Assembly: GCA_020631395.1 (NCBI GenBank) | Contig: JAHDHI010000041.1 | Span: 1 to 42,325 of the forward strand | DNA from: Bizionia sp. | GTDB lineage: Bacteria > Bacteroidota > Bacteroidia > Flavobacteriales > Flavobacteriaceae | Length of the DNA: 42,325 nt | Direction of reading: 5' to 3' | The notes under the pieces: generated by a model | The model's database searches: none | What the model was told of the DNA's origin: nothing | What the model saw: only the letters and a program-made list of their open reading frames with translations | Translations under genes and position numbers: made by a program | Part shown: positions 25,725 to 35,313 of the stretch, piece after piece | Numbering within the stretch: the first letter of the stretch is position 1 | Layout of the letters: each line of letters opens with the position of its first letter

Positions 25725-26305
25725 AATTTAATTATGGGGGTTTATAAATATTAACTCATTAAGATAAGTCCAAGAATATTTCGTGTGGTGAATACTTTCG
25801 ATTTTTTAAAATTAATGATCAATATTTTGTTAATAATAGCATATTAAAAAACTAATGTAGGGAAAAAGATTTTAAAAAACTACTATCCTTCCCACTAAAC
25901 TTAAGGCATAAGCGCTTTCCCACATATAGAAATACTAATAATCAACATCATGCATTTATTGGCATTTGCCTTGTTTTCGATTTGTAACTTTCAATTGGAG
26001 TCAAAGTGCTTATAAACATTATTATTATTTTAACACAACAAAGTCTGAATTTATTCCTTTTTCCATTACTTTTATTTTTTCTAAACCCTAATAAGTTTAG
26101 TCCTTAAAAAACGCTATTAATCATTAAATACATAAAAGCTCCAATGAAAGATCCAATGCCTCCATTTTAGACGTATATGTTTGTACAAACATATTTTATC
26201 TTACTTTGAATAATTATTGACTCACCCTACTGAAACAATTCTTTTTTTATAAGTATTGCACTCAAGCGTATATTTTAATTAAAAAAGAAACCTCCTTTTA
26301 GTAAA
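25725..26305. other. Long divergent intergenic region
   Basis: This is 581 bases without a convincing gene, very AT-rich. Short ORFs on either strand are 21 codons or fewer and look like chance. The only strong structure is the 20-bp palindrome at 26175-26194. A near-consensus box (TATATTTT, about 26271) could drive the response regulator. The size of the spacer between unknown gene and regulator suggests promoter and leader sequence for both. Confidence 0.5.
26175..26194. promoter_or_regulatory. 20-bp perfect palindrome before the response regulator
   Basis: ATATGTTTGTACAAACATAT is its own reverse complement. It includes a -7 box TATGTTTG on each strand (26176-26183 plus, 26186-26193 minus). 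It lies 111 bases before the regulator ATG. It may be an operator for a dimeric regulator, a two-way promoter, or both. Confidence 0.55.
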
Positions 26306-26989
26306 ATGGAAAACAGAACATATTCGGTATTAATCATTGATGACCATCCAATGATTACAGAAGTATATAAGAATGTATTGCATTTGATAAATGAAAAAAA
26401 CAATCAAATTAATTTTAACATAGAAGTCGCCTATAATTGTGACGAGGCCTATTTTAAGATTGACAAGCGTGCATCCGATCTAAAAAACATCGACCTTATT
26501 TTCTTGGACATAAGCCTACCTTCTTCCAAAGATGGAAAGATAATATCCGGAGAAGATCTAGGATTGAAAATCAACACCTTACTGCCTCGATCACGAATTA
26601 TCATCTCTACGGCATATGGCAATAACTATAGGATACACAGCATTTTAAAAAACATAAATCCCGATGGTTTTTTAATAAAAAGTGACATTGGCCACAATGA
26701 ATTGGAAACTGCCATTAAAAACGTCCTTAGCAACTCCACCTATTACAGCAAGACGGTAGCCAACCAAATGAGAAAAGAGGTTTCCAACAATTTGCTATTG
26801 GATAGCATAGATAGAAAACTTTTGTATGAGTTGTCCATTAACACGAAAATGAAGGATCTTCCTCAGGTACTACCGCTTTCGCTAGCTGGCATAGAAAAGA
26901 GGAAACGCAATTTAAAACGAACTTTCGACGTTAAGAGCATCAGCGACAAAGAGTTGCTAATCAAGGCAAAAGAGATGGGTTTCATATGA
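26306..26989 (+). CDS. LuxR-type response regulator
   Basis: This 227-aa regulator has a receiver domain (1-130) with acidic pair Asp12/Asp13, phosphorylation site Asp68 in LIFLDISLP, Thr102 and Lys125 in GFLIKSD. The C-terminal HTH (about 160-225) is of the Bacteroidota LuxR-like form (LPLSLAGIEKRKRNLK), where the recognition helix reads EKRKRNLK. It should be phosphorylated by the histidine kinase at 23685, which lies three genes away on the other strand. It ends 3 bases from the convergent HlyD gene. Given its position, the exporter locus or the unknown gene pair are its likely targets. Confidence 0.93.
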   Translation: MENRTYSVLIIDDHPMITEVYKNVLHLINEKNNQINFNIEVAYNCDEAYFKIDKRASDLKNIDLIFLDISLPSSKDGKIISGEDLGLKINTLLPRSRIIISTAYGNNYRIHSILKNINPDGFLIKSDIGHNELETAIKNVLSNSTYYSKTVANQMRKEVSNNLLLDSIDRKLLYELSINTKMKDLPQVLPLSLAGIEKRKRNLKRTFDVKSISDKELLIKAKEMGFI

Positions 26990-26992
26990 CAA

Positions 26993-28300
26993 TCACCTAA
27001 AAATCTCCCTGAATTGATAGAATATTCTTTCCAAGAGTGTCAGTTCCTCTGTCACGATTTCTGCACTTCCCTTCATTTCTTGCTTAAACTCCAACGTTTT
27101 CCCAAATGACGTTTCTAGACTTTCAATATAGACTTGTATGGAATAGACGTCTTCATCTTGTTTGGGGACTTCGGAAATATTGACTATTTCTCCTTTTATG
27201 CTTCCCCACTCCGCATATGGGTAGTTATCCAACTTTATGATAACCTCTTGCCCCTTTTTTACCTTTCCTGAATTCAATACCGGCATTATGACTCTACCCA
27301 ACAGAGAATCGATCTTTTGTGGTACTATGGTAAATAGCACATCTCCTACTTCTGTATTTTGGTACTTGTTCCAAACATCGAATAAAGTGACCTTGCCGTC
27401 TATCGGACTCTTCAATATATTGGTCTGCTCCCATCGATCTATACTATTATCAAGACTTTGAAGGCTACTTAGCAGTGTTTGGTAGTAGTTTTTTGAAAAC
27501 TCAGTATCTTCTATTCTCGATTGAATTTTATTGCTTTGTACCCTTGCTATGGATACATTTATTTCCGATATGGTAGATGTTATGGATTCATATTGTTGCT
27601 TGTCTGCTAAAAAGCTTCTTTGCTCATTTTCATATTCAACCCTTGAAATGATCCCTTTTTCGAACAAGTCTTTGTTTCTTTTGTAATTCACCTCAGAAAT
27701 ATTCAATTCTTCTTCAAACAATGCTTGTCTCTTTTTAAGCACTCTCAATTGATTCAACTGCTCTGATATTTGTTTTGAAAAAGCATTGATTTCCTTTTTC
27801 TTGGGATCCAACTCACTGTAAAGCAAGAAATTTTGGTATTGACTTATGAAATTGGTGTATGGTTCTTGTACCTCTCCCAACTTTAGATTTGTTGGAAAAA
27901 TCAACTCCAAGCTATCTATTGGCATTATTTCCAATTGCAAGTTGTTCAGTTTTTTCTTCAAGTAGTATACATCTTCAAAATCCGCATTGTTTTCAATCTC
28001 AGCCAACAAATGACCATTCTCGATCTGTTCGTTTGGTTTAACGAAGATATTGTTCAGTTTTCCCGTCGTTTTTGCCTTTAGGTGTACCGGAGGGGTTGAT
28101 GTCGTCACTATTATCCTGGCATTTATCACATCGTCGTATCGAAATATAGAGACTCCGACGATTATTAGACCAAAAATCACAAAGACTATCGAGGTTCCCC
28201 ATCTTACCAACCAAGATGGCAAAAGTCCCAAGATGTCCCTAACGTCATCTGAACGTTCGTTGATATCATCGACAATTTCGTTTATTCTATGCTCTGCCAT
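26993..28300 (-). CDS. HlyD-family membrane fusion protein of a peptide exporter
   Basis: This 435-aa periplasmic adaptor has a cytoplasmic N-terminus (1-32), one membrane helix (about 33-53), a lipoyl/barrel half (VHLKAKTTGKLNNIFVKPNE), and a long alpha-helical coiled coil (about 150-300, many Leu/Gln/Glu). The returning lipoyl half ILKSPIDGKVTLFDVWNK and C-terminal beta-barrel follow. In type I peptide secretion it links the inner-membrane ABC exporter to an outer-membrane channel, probably a TolC homologue encoded elsewhere. It starts 3 bases after the C39 ABC exporter gene and is thus cotranscribed with it. Confidence 0.93.
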   Translation of the reverse strand: MAEHRINEIVDDINERSDDVRDILGLLPSWLVRWGTSIVFVIFGLIIVGVSIFRYDDVINARIIVTTSTPPVHLKAKTTGKLNNIFVKPNEQIENGHLLAEIENNADFEDVYYLKKKLNNLQLEIMPIDSLELIFPTNLKLGEVQEPYTNFISQYQNFLLYSELDPKKKEINAFSKQISEQLNQLRVLKKRQALFEEELNISEVNYKRNKDLFEKGIISRVEYENEQRSFLADKQQYESITSTISEINVSIARVQSNKIQSRIEDTEFSKNYYQTLLSSLQSLDNSIDRWEQTNILKSPIDGKVTLFDVWNKYQNTEVGDVLFTIVPQKIDSLLGRVIMPVLNSGKVKKGQEVIIKLDNYPYAEWGSIKGEIVNISEVPKQDEDVYSIQVYIESLETSFGKTLEFKQEMKGSAEIVTEELTLLERIFYQFREIFR

Positions 28301-28303
28301 TTT

Positions 28304-30514
28304 TTAATTTCCTAATTCCAATTGATTTTTCACTAATGTATAATACAGTCCTTTTTTGGCTGTGAGTTCCTTATGGCTTCCTATTTCGGAAATTCCACCT
28401 TGGTCCAATACTATTATTTGATCGGCATTTTTCACCGTGCTAAGCCTGTGTGCCACCACTACCACCGTACGCCCCTTGTAAAACTCATTCAACTTGTTCA
28501 TGATCTTCTTTTCATTGTTGGCATCCAATGCACTCGTTGCTTCATCGAAGAATATGTACTTCGGATTCTTATATACGGCTCGCGCTATGAGCAAACGTTG
28601 TTTTTGTCCGCCACTAACTCCAATTCCCCTATTACCTATCACCGTATTGAAACCTGAAGGAAGTTCACTTATAAAATCTGAAATGTTGGCATGGTCCACT
28701 GCGTGCAACAACCTTTCCTTGTCAATGATATCGTCCGAGTCAGACTCCGTAATGTTCCGAGCTATGGTATCCCCAAATATAAAACCATCCTGCATTACTG
28801 CTCCACAACTACGTCTCCAGTGCTTGGTACTTATGTTTTTGACATTTACATTGGAAATCGATATTTTTCCTTTCTTGGGATTGTAAAACTTCAGCAACAA
28901 TTTAATCAAAGTCGTTTTTCCGCTGCCACTGGCTCCTACTATGGCTGTTATCTTTCCTTCTGGAATTTCAAAATTCAAATTCTTCAACACCATGGGAGAT
29001 GTCTTACCACCATATCTAAAACTCAAATTTTCTATTTTTAAAGTCCCATTTCCTACTGGTAGCTTCTTTAGAATATTTTCATCTTTTGATTCTTCTTCTT
29101 TTTTAATGTGAACCTCGGCCAATCGCTCCAAACTTATTTTTGCGTCCTGGCCTGTTTGTATGAATGTCACAAAGTTGTTTATTGGAAGGTTCAACTGACC
29201 AATGATGTATTGTACTGCCAACATCATACCCAATGTGAGTTCTCCATTTACTACCGCGCTAGCTGCAATAAACGTTATGATGATGTTTTTGAGTTCGTTT
29301 ATGAATATTCCCCCTGTATTTTGAGTTTGAGACAATGACAATCCTTTCATTGAAATCTTGAACAATCTTACTTGTATTGCTTCCCACTCCCATCTCCTTC
29401 TCCTTTCGGATCCATTCAATTTAATTTCTTGCATACCGGTAATTAGCTGGAATATGCTACTCTGATTGTCTGCTGCCTCATCAAACCTTCTATAATCCAG
29501 TTCTTCCCTTTTCTTCAAGAAAATTAAAGTCCAACCTATGTACAGTATCGACCCGATGAAAAAGATGCCAAAAATCGATAGGTTGTAATATGCCAATATG
29601 CTTCCAAAAATAACAATGTTGAAAGCAGAGAACAACGTGTTCAACGTTGTCGCCGACAAAAATTCCTGAATACGGTCGTGATCCTGTATTCTTTGTATGA
29701 TGTCTCCTGTATTCTTTGAATCGAAAAATGAAACGGGAAGTTTCATCAACTTTATCAAAAAGTCTGAAATCAAATTTATGTTTATTCTACTAGTGACGTG
29801 CAATAAAAGCCAACTTCTTATTATTTCGACACTGGTTTGCGATATAAACAAAGTTAGCTGAGCAATTAGAATGAGATATATGAAATTTATGTTTTGGTAA
29901 TTGATTCCATAATCTACGATGGATTGCGTCAAGAAAGGAAAGATTAATTGCAGGATACTACCAATTACAAGCCCCAATATCAATTGAAATATCTGCTGTT
30001 TGTATGGTTTAAAATACTTTCCCAAAAATTTAAACCCGTAATCTTTTTTTTCCTTTTTCTCTCCAGGGTCGTCATAAAATGACGGTGTCGGTTCCAACAA
30101 CAACAAATACCCCTCTGCATCGTCAAAGTTGTCGGTTGCTCCTGTCCAAGCTTTTATGAATGCCTTCTTATCGTACTTGATCAAGCCGTGTCCGGGATCG
30201 GCCAAGTAGATCTTGTCTTTTTCTATTTTATGGACCACCACGAAATGGCGCTGTCTCCAATGCACTATGCAAGGCAAAGGCGCCTCGTTTTTAAATGTTT
30301 CAAAATTCACATAAACCGCCAAAGAGTGCAATCCTATACTTTCTGCACATTCCGCAATACCTCCAAAGGACACACCTGCTCTACCAATACTCGAGTTTTC
30401 TCTTAAATAATCTATTCCAACTGTTTTTCCATAATGCTTGGCTATCATCTTTAAACAAGTTGGGCCGCAATCCATTTGGTCTAACTGTCTATAAAACGGG
30501 AATTTTTTCTTCAT
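28304..30514 (-). CDS. C39 peptidase-containing ABC peptide exporter (PCAT/bacteriocin-type)
   Basis: This 736-aa half-transporter cuts double-glycine leaders and exports the released peptide. The N-terminal C39 protease (1-140) has an intact triad: Cys16 in QLDQMDCGPTCLK, His90 in RQRHFVVV and Asp106 in LADPGHG. The membrane domain (about 165-450) has six helices. The ATPase has Walker A GASGSGKT (527-534), signature VSGGQKQR (633-640), Walker B YIFFDEATSALDA from 653 and the H-loop His689. All parts look functional. HlyD follows directly. The only double-glycine precursor I can find in the window is the 47-aa peptide at 35587, at the head of the same-strand cluster. Confidence 0.97.
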   Translation of the reverse strand: MKKKFPFYRQLDQMDCGPTCLKMIAKHYGKTVGIDYLRENSSIGRAGVSFGGIAECAESIGLHSLAVYVNFETFKNEAPLPCIVHWRQRHFVVVHKIEKDKIYLADPGHGLIKYDKKAFIKAWTGATDNFDDAEGYLLLLEPTPSFYDDPGEKKEKKDYGFKFLGKYFKPYKQQIFQLILGLVIGSILQLIFPFLTQSIVDYGINYQNINFIYLILIAQLTLFISQTSVEIIRSWLLLHVTSRININLISDFLIKLMKLPVSFFDSKNTGDIIQRIQDHDRIQEFLSATTLNTLFSAFNIVIFGSILAYYNLSIFGIFFIGSILYIGWTLIFLKKREELDYRRFDEAADNQSSIFQLITGMQEIKLNGSERRRRWEWEAIQVRLFKISMKGLSLSQTQNTGGIFINELKNIIITFIAASAVVNGELTLGMMLAVQYIIGQLNLPINNFVTFIQTGQDAKISLERLAEVHIKKEEESKDENILKKLPVGNGTLKIENLSFRYGGKTSPMVLKNLNFEIPEGKITAIVGASGSGKTTLIKLLLKFYNPKKGKISISNVNVKNISTKHWRRSCGAVMQDGFIFGDTIARNITESDSDDIIDKERLLHAVDHANISDFISELPSGFNTVIGNRGIGVSGGQKQRLLIARAVYKNPKYIFFDEATSALDANNEKKIMNKLNEFYKGRTVVVVAHRLSTVKNADQIIVLDQGGISEIGSHKELTAKKGLYYTLVKNQLELGN

Positions 30515-30610
30515 TTAAAATGCTTATGTTATTGTGTAGTCGTATTTAAATTTAGTTAAATTATTTCGAAATCACCCCTATAAAATCATTAGTCTTTCTC
30601 GAAATAAAAG

Positions 30611-30637
30611 AATCTCTACACTTTGAGCGTAGAGATT
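30611..30637 (-). terminator. Possible terminator or attenuator between TPR2 and the exporter
   Basis: A perfect 9-bp stem (AATCTCTAC/GTAGAGATT) closes a 9-base loop. On the minus strand a TTCTTTTATTT stretch follows. It lies 41 bases after the 785-aa gene and 97 before the exporter start, and could reduce but need not block read-through. Confidence 0.55.
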
Positions 30638-30677
30638 TATCTCTCGATATTATTTCCGTGAATAAAGTTCAAACATC

Positions 30678-33035
30678 CTAATTTAATAGCGCGTCTACTT
30701 CTTCCACATACTTCTTGCAATCGTTTCTTTGACTAGCAGCTTGTTTCAAAACCCTTACTCTTCGCTTTATGTTTTCGTCTTTTAATATGTCCAAATTGTT
30801 ATTTAAAGTGTTGCTTACATATGGTAGTAGACCTTGTAGCAATGCCCATCCATCTCCATCATCCAATATCAGATTTTCCGTTATTTTGGTGAGCAAATCC
30901 ATAAACAACGATTCATCATATCCCGATAGTTGGAAATGCCCCAAAACGGCGAACAACAAATTAACATTGTCCAATTTATTCGAAATCTCGCCATTTTCGT
31001 CTTTGGCAAGGTCTATCGATTGTGCATAAGCACTAATGGCTTCCTCCTCACTCCCCAATAGGGACGCCACTTCTCCTGCTTTGGAGGCTACAAAAACCAA
31101 AATGTTTTGATCTCCTATCTCCACGGCATACTCTATTGCCTTGTTGATTCTTTCATTTGCAAGTTCTTCTTTTCCATCTTTGGCAGAGATTATTGCCAAA
31201 TATGCCCACATCTTCACATGAAACATACCTGGTTCCTCATCTTTTTCAGAGTGCAATGCCTTGATGAAAATGCTTCCTGCATCTTTGTACTTGTCCGTTC
31301 TCAACAAAGCATACCCGATTAACAAGTCTATTGATAAGTTTTGGAATACGTCATGAAAATGAGGCCTAAGCTTCTTTGTGTTTTCAAAATAGGCTATTGC
31401 TTTTTCATAGTCCCCAATTCTATAGCAGATGTCTGCAGCACTAAACTGGTATAGGTACATTAACGTATTCTTGTGTTCATAGGCATCTTCTATTCCCAAT
31501 TCGCAACTTTCCAAGGCTTTGTTCAATTCCAATTTTGATCTGTAGAACTCAATCCAATGGAATACGTCGAATCTATTTTTCGTCGAAACCCTTTCTAATG
31601 CTTCCTTTGCCTTGCCTATCCATTTCCTACTGTAATCCGGCATTCCCAATTCGTCTCCAAAAAAGACTTGGTGTGCAGCAAAGTGAAAATAAGACAAGCA
31701 GAATTCTTCTTGCCAAAATTTAAGTTCCGTTGGTTCCAAATCCTCATATGTTTTTCCATCGAACAACCTTTCCATTTCATTGTCCAAAATTGAAAATGTC
31801 TTGCCTATGTCCTCATGGAAGGCTTCCATGTTGCCTTTGTTCACATTTATATGACCACTGATGGAATATCCCCATGCTTGTTGATGTGCCTTCTGTATAC
31901 TTGACAAATTGCTATTGGATGCTTCTTTTATTTCTTGTTCCACCCATTTTACACTTGTTTCGAAGTCATCTTCTCGTTCTGCTATCGCATAGACCAATCT
32001 GTAGTACAAAGAACATCGAAGGGTCGGGTCTGTTTCCAAGTTCAAAGCTTCTGTTAGGTGATGGATCAAGAAATTGTCGAAAGCCGTGTGCTGATGATGG
32101 GACAATTGATCAAAATGCCCTGCAGACCCTATTAATCCGTGCAACATCGCCAATTGATTGTCTGAAAACTGTTGCTTGAATCTCAATGCATCCAAACACA
32201 TGTATATGGTTGCCTTGTAGGAATATCTTTGGTATGCCCTCTTCAAAACCTCAACTATATGGTTGGTTCTTTCTTTTATCTGTTTGACATCATCTTTAAT
32301 CAACCACCCATATACCTCGTACTCTTCATTATTAATGGCTATGCTTCCCAAGCTCTTTCTATTCAAGCCCCTTGTATTGACTATGGCATCGTCGTTATTT
32401 TCCTTTGAAAGTATTTCTTTTTCAAAATCATCAAATAGCTGCAAACTGTTTATAAACGATTGAATGTTGACCTCACCTTGTTTCCAACACAATCCATTGG
32501 AATCGTCTTTCTTCATATAGTTCTCGGCTATTCCAGATATAATGACTTGTTCCATTTTTGGAAACTGTTGAAACATTCCTACAATTGCCCCCAAACTTTC
32601 TGAATCTATCACCGATAAATCCGGAATTAAAATGATACAATTGTTTTCCTTGAGTAGTTCGTATAGCAATTTCCCCCATTCGTTATATATGAATACTGGC
32701 CTGTTCGTTTGTGTATGGAACTTTGTCGAGTGGTAATACCACACTTTTTGTTCTTCTTCATTCAAAGTCTTGTAAAAATCTGTCAAGGCGAAACTTGCTA
32801 TTGCTTTGTTTTCATTTAAAACAGCATTGATTTTTTCATTTCCAAAAGATTGTCTCAATTCCGCAACTATCTGATTTATCGTTTTCCAACCCAAGGGAAA
32901 CTCCTCGTCATTATATATCCAAAGAACCGTTTCGTCTTTGTATTCCTTCTCCAATTGTAAAAATTCATTATCCAATTGGGCTCTATTTCCTAAATATACT
33001 TTTTTCATCTGTTCCTTTTTTACATTAATTTCCAA
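30678..33035 (-). CDS. TPR protein with degenerate STAND-like N-terminus (paralog 2)
   Basis: This 785-aa soluble protein has no signal peptide or membrane helix. Residues about 50-200 look like the C-terminal half of an AAA/STAND ATPase: a Walker B-like strand CIILIPDLSVIDSES (133-147) then VIISG, but no P-loop anywhere. Residues about 260-760 are TPR-like helix pairs (for example DICYRIGDYEKAIAYFENTKKL; AGEVASLLGSEEEAISAYAQ). It aligns with the next gene upstream through IVAELRQSFGNEKINAVLNE against IIPKLRAFIENDKIDNLLFE, so the two are paralogs. It starts 10 bases after that gene ends; ATG at 33008 is an alternative start. Function is unknown; peptide or leader binding is plausible for TPR folds. 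Confidence 0.85.
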   Translation of the reverse strand: MEINVKKEQMKKVYLGNRAQLDNEFLQLEKEYKDETVLWIYNDEEFPLGWKTINQIVAELRQSFGNEKINAVLNENKAIASFALTDFYKTLNEEEQKVWYYHSTKFHTQTNRPVFIYNEWGKLLYELLKENNCIILIPDLSVIDSESLGAIVGMFQQFPKMEQVIISGIAENYMKKDDSNGLCWKQGEVNIQSFINSLQLFDDFEKEILSKENNDDAIVNTRGLNRKSLGSIAINNEEYEVYGWLIKDDVKQIKERTNHIVEVLKRAYQRYSYKATIYMCLDALRFKQQFSDNQLAMLHGLIGSAGHFDQLSHHQHTAFDNFLIHHLTEALNLETDPTLRCSLYYRLVYAIAEREDDFETSVKWVEQEIKEASNSNLSSIQKAHQQAWGYSISGHINVNKGNMEAFHEDIGKTFSILDNEMERLFDGKTYEDLEPTELKFWQEEFCLSYFHFAAHQVFFGDELGMPDYSRKWIGKAKEALERVSTKNRFDVFHWIEFYRSKLELNKALESCELGIEDAYEHKNTLMYLYQFSAADICYRIGDYEKAIAYFENTKKLRPHFHDVFQNLSIDLLIGYALLRTDKYKDAGSIFIKALHSEKDEEPGMFHVKMWAYLAIISAKDGKEELANERINKAIEYAVEIGDQNILVFVASKAGEVASLLGSEEEAISAYAQSIDLAKDENGEISNKLDNVNLLFAVLGHFQLSGYDESLFMDLLTKITENLILDDGDGWALLQGLLPYVSNTLNNNLDILKDENIKRRVRVLKQAASQRNDCKKYVEEVDALLN

Positions 33036-33045
33036 TGTTAAACAA

Positions 33046-35313
33046 CTAAGCCTTTTGTAGTGGTTTCTTTCTTAATGCATCATCATAATCTACACGTTGC
33101 TCAACGGCTTTCAATACTCCTTGAAACTCTGTTTTTATATTTTCCGTGTTATGATTGCTTTCTGTCGTGATCTGAATGAGGCTATTTAAATACCACCATA
33201 TCGAAGCATCTTCCTTCAATGATTGATATGTGTTTTTTATGGCCATTTCCATATGTTCACTTGATGCTGTTGGAGCACTAATGCACATTCCAATGTATAG
33301 CAAAGCCATATCTGTATTTGAAATTACATTGTCTTGATCATTGCTGGCTCCAATTTCCAATGCTTGAATGAATGCTCCATAGGCTTCTCCTGCCTTCCCT
33401 AAGACTATATTGGTATGACCAGCTTGTATGGCCACATGAAACAATACGTTTTGTTCTCCTTTTTCAATAGCTATCTCTATTGCTGTGTTTATAGCATTGT
33501 TGGCTTCTTCTTCTTTTTCCAATTTTGCACAACCAATGGCCTTCAACGCATATAGGCTACAAACATTGTATGTAGATTCACTGGTTTTGAATGTTCCTAT
33601 CAACTCATCTACATAGGTCAAGAACTCCTTATGCTTACTCAATTGGAAAATAGCCATTAATTTTCCTTTCCTCAATGATAATGGGCTTGTATAGCGCAAA
33701 TCTATTTTTGACTCAAACTCCAATGCTCTCTCATAATATTGCAACGCGTCGTTGGCGCTGCCCAATCGATAGTGCAAATCGGCCAAACTCATGGTAAAGA
33801 AGTACTCCAGGATGTAATTGTATTTCTTTTTCGTAGCTACCAATCCTTTTTGGGCTTGCTCCAAGGCTTTATCTATTTGCAATGTCCTGAAATAATAGGT
33901 TTGCCACTCTGCAAAAGAGGTTATGCTTACATCTGGCCATTGTTTGACAATTTTTTCTTCTTCTTCGTACCAAAATTTAGCTTTGTCATAATCTCCGGCC
34001 ATAGTATTTAAAGTACATAGATTTTCTGCCAAGACGCCCTTTGAAAAATTTAAGTCGAATGCTAAAAACCCTTTGTTTGATGTCTTCTCCAAAAGATAGA
34101 AAGCATCTTGATGCACTTTTATGGCTTTGTCCATTTCTCTCTGCCTCATCAAAACAAAGCTATGGATGTTGCATATCCAACTATAGACAGATGCCTTTGC
34201 ATTAGGTGAATTGAAATTGTTGTTGTCCAATTCTTCGTAAGCCTTGTCCAAATAAGTTACCGAGTTCTCCATATCTCCTTTTCTTCTAGCCATGACCACC
34301 ACTATCCTATAATACAGGCAAATTCGCCTAGCTGGATCCTTCTCATGTTCCAAAGCCTCCATATAGTTCTTTAATATGTAATCTGCCAATACAATGTTTC
34401 CTTGGGAAAAAAAATGCAAATTATGAGAACTTACACCTATGATGGTATAAACTTCTGCCTTTTGCATCTCTGAAAATGCTAGATTTCTAGAAATGCCTTC
34501 TTGTGCCAGTCTCAATGCTTGTGGAAAGTGAAATAGTTTGAAACATTTGCATATGGCTCTATACACCACATTGACCTGAGGTGCATTTAAATTTTCATTG
34601 TTCCTTAAAACGTTATAACCTATCAATTCGATGGCTGGATCCAATTCATCTAAACTTGATTCAACATCCTTTAATGTATAATCAAAATCAGAAGTCTCCT
34701 CCTCTACCTTCAATATTTTTTCTGCCTTTTCCTCAAAAGCATAGTAAAAGGCTTGGCTATCTGTTTTATTCAATGAATAAAACCAATATAATCCAGTTTT
34801 TTCATCATATGAAGCTTCCAAAGATGCATCGTATCCTAAAATTAAATCTGGCAATTCATTTATTGGTTGTTCGTATAATTTCCTGATGATATGTAAACTT
34901 CCCTCATCTAAAAAGCATATGTTGGGTATTACTATTTTAAATCCTCCATCCTTCATCAAGGTGTAAAGAATATCTGCCAAACGTTGTACTATTTCCGTTT
35001 CTGCAACTCTGGTATGTGTTACATTGGACTCCAATTGAGCTCCTACAAACAGAGATTCTCTTTTTTCCAATGTAGTAAGAGTATCATATAAGTTTGCGAA
35101 GACAGCACTAGTGATCATCCTATGTTCAAATAGCAGATTGTCTATTTTGTCATTTTCTATAAATGCACGCAATTTTGGAATTATGGTTCTTACGATTGAA
35201 TAGGATAATACAAACTCATTTGAATTGTCTACTATTAAATCTTTTTTTGCATTGTAATTAGATGCACAATACTTTCTCAATGAAGAAGAACTCCCTTTTA
35301 GACTATGAATCAT
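33046..35313 (-). CDS. TPR protein with degenerate STAND-like N-terminus (paralog 1)
   Basis: This 755-aa cytoplasmic protein has the same layout as its downstream paralog: N-terminal region 1-200 with a Walker B-like strand KIVIPNICFLDEGS (126-139) and no P-loop, then an aromatic GLYWFYSLN (174-182), then about 500 residues of TPR-like helices (ADLHYRLGSANDALQYYERALE is a clear repeat). There is no HTH, nuclease or recognisable modifying-enzyme domain. It overlaps a 40-codon ORF by 4 bases. Its position between the peptide precursor and the exporter suggests that it binds, presents or senses the peptide. This role is inference; TPR proteins such as the Gram-positive RRNPP receptors bind short peptides in a comparable way. 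Confidence 0.85.
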   Translation of the reverse strand: MIHSLKGSSSSLRKYCASNYNAKKDLIVDNSNEFVLSYSIVRTIIPKLRAFIENDKIDNLLFEHRMITSAVFANLYDTLTTLEKRESLFVGAQLESNVTHTRVAETEIVQRLADILYTLMKDGGFKIVIPNICFLDEGSLHIIRKLYEQPINELPDLILGYDASLEASYDEKTGLYWFYSLNKTDSQAFYYAFEEKAEKILKVEEETSDFDYTLKDVESSLDELDPAIELIGYNVLRNNENLNAPQVNVVYRAICKCFKLFHFPQALRLAQEGISRNLAFSEMQKAEVYTIIGVSSHNLHFFSQGNIVLADYILKNYMEALEHEKDPARRICLYYRIVVVMARRKGDMENSVTYLDKAYEELDNNNFNSPNAKASVYSWICNIHSFVLMRQREMDKAIKVHQDAFYLLEKTSNKGFLAFDLNFSKGVLAENLCTLNTMAGDYDKAKFWYEEEEKIVKQWPDVSITSFAEWQTYYFRTLQIDKALEQAQKGLVATKKKYNYILEYFFTMSLADLHYRLGSANDALQYYERALEFESKIDLRYTSPLSLRKGKLMAIFQLSKHKEFLTYVDELIGTFKTSESTYNVCSLYALKAIGCAKLEKEEEANNAINTAIEIAIEKGEQNVLFHVAIQAGHTNIVLGKAGEAYGAFIQALEIGASNDQDNVISNTDMALLYIGMCISAPTASSEHMEMAIKNTYQSLKEDASIWWYLNSLIQITTESNHNTENIKTEFQGVLKAVEQRVDYDDALRKKPLQKA

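Noticed and set aside
25951-26016. 21-codon hydrophobic ORF in the long spacer
   Set aside because: Too short, no double-glycine or signal logic, no promoter at a fitting distance; likely chance.
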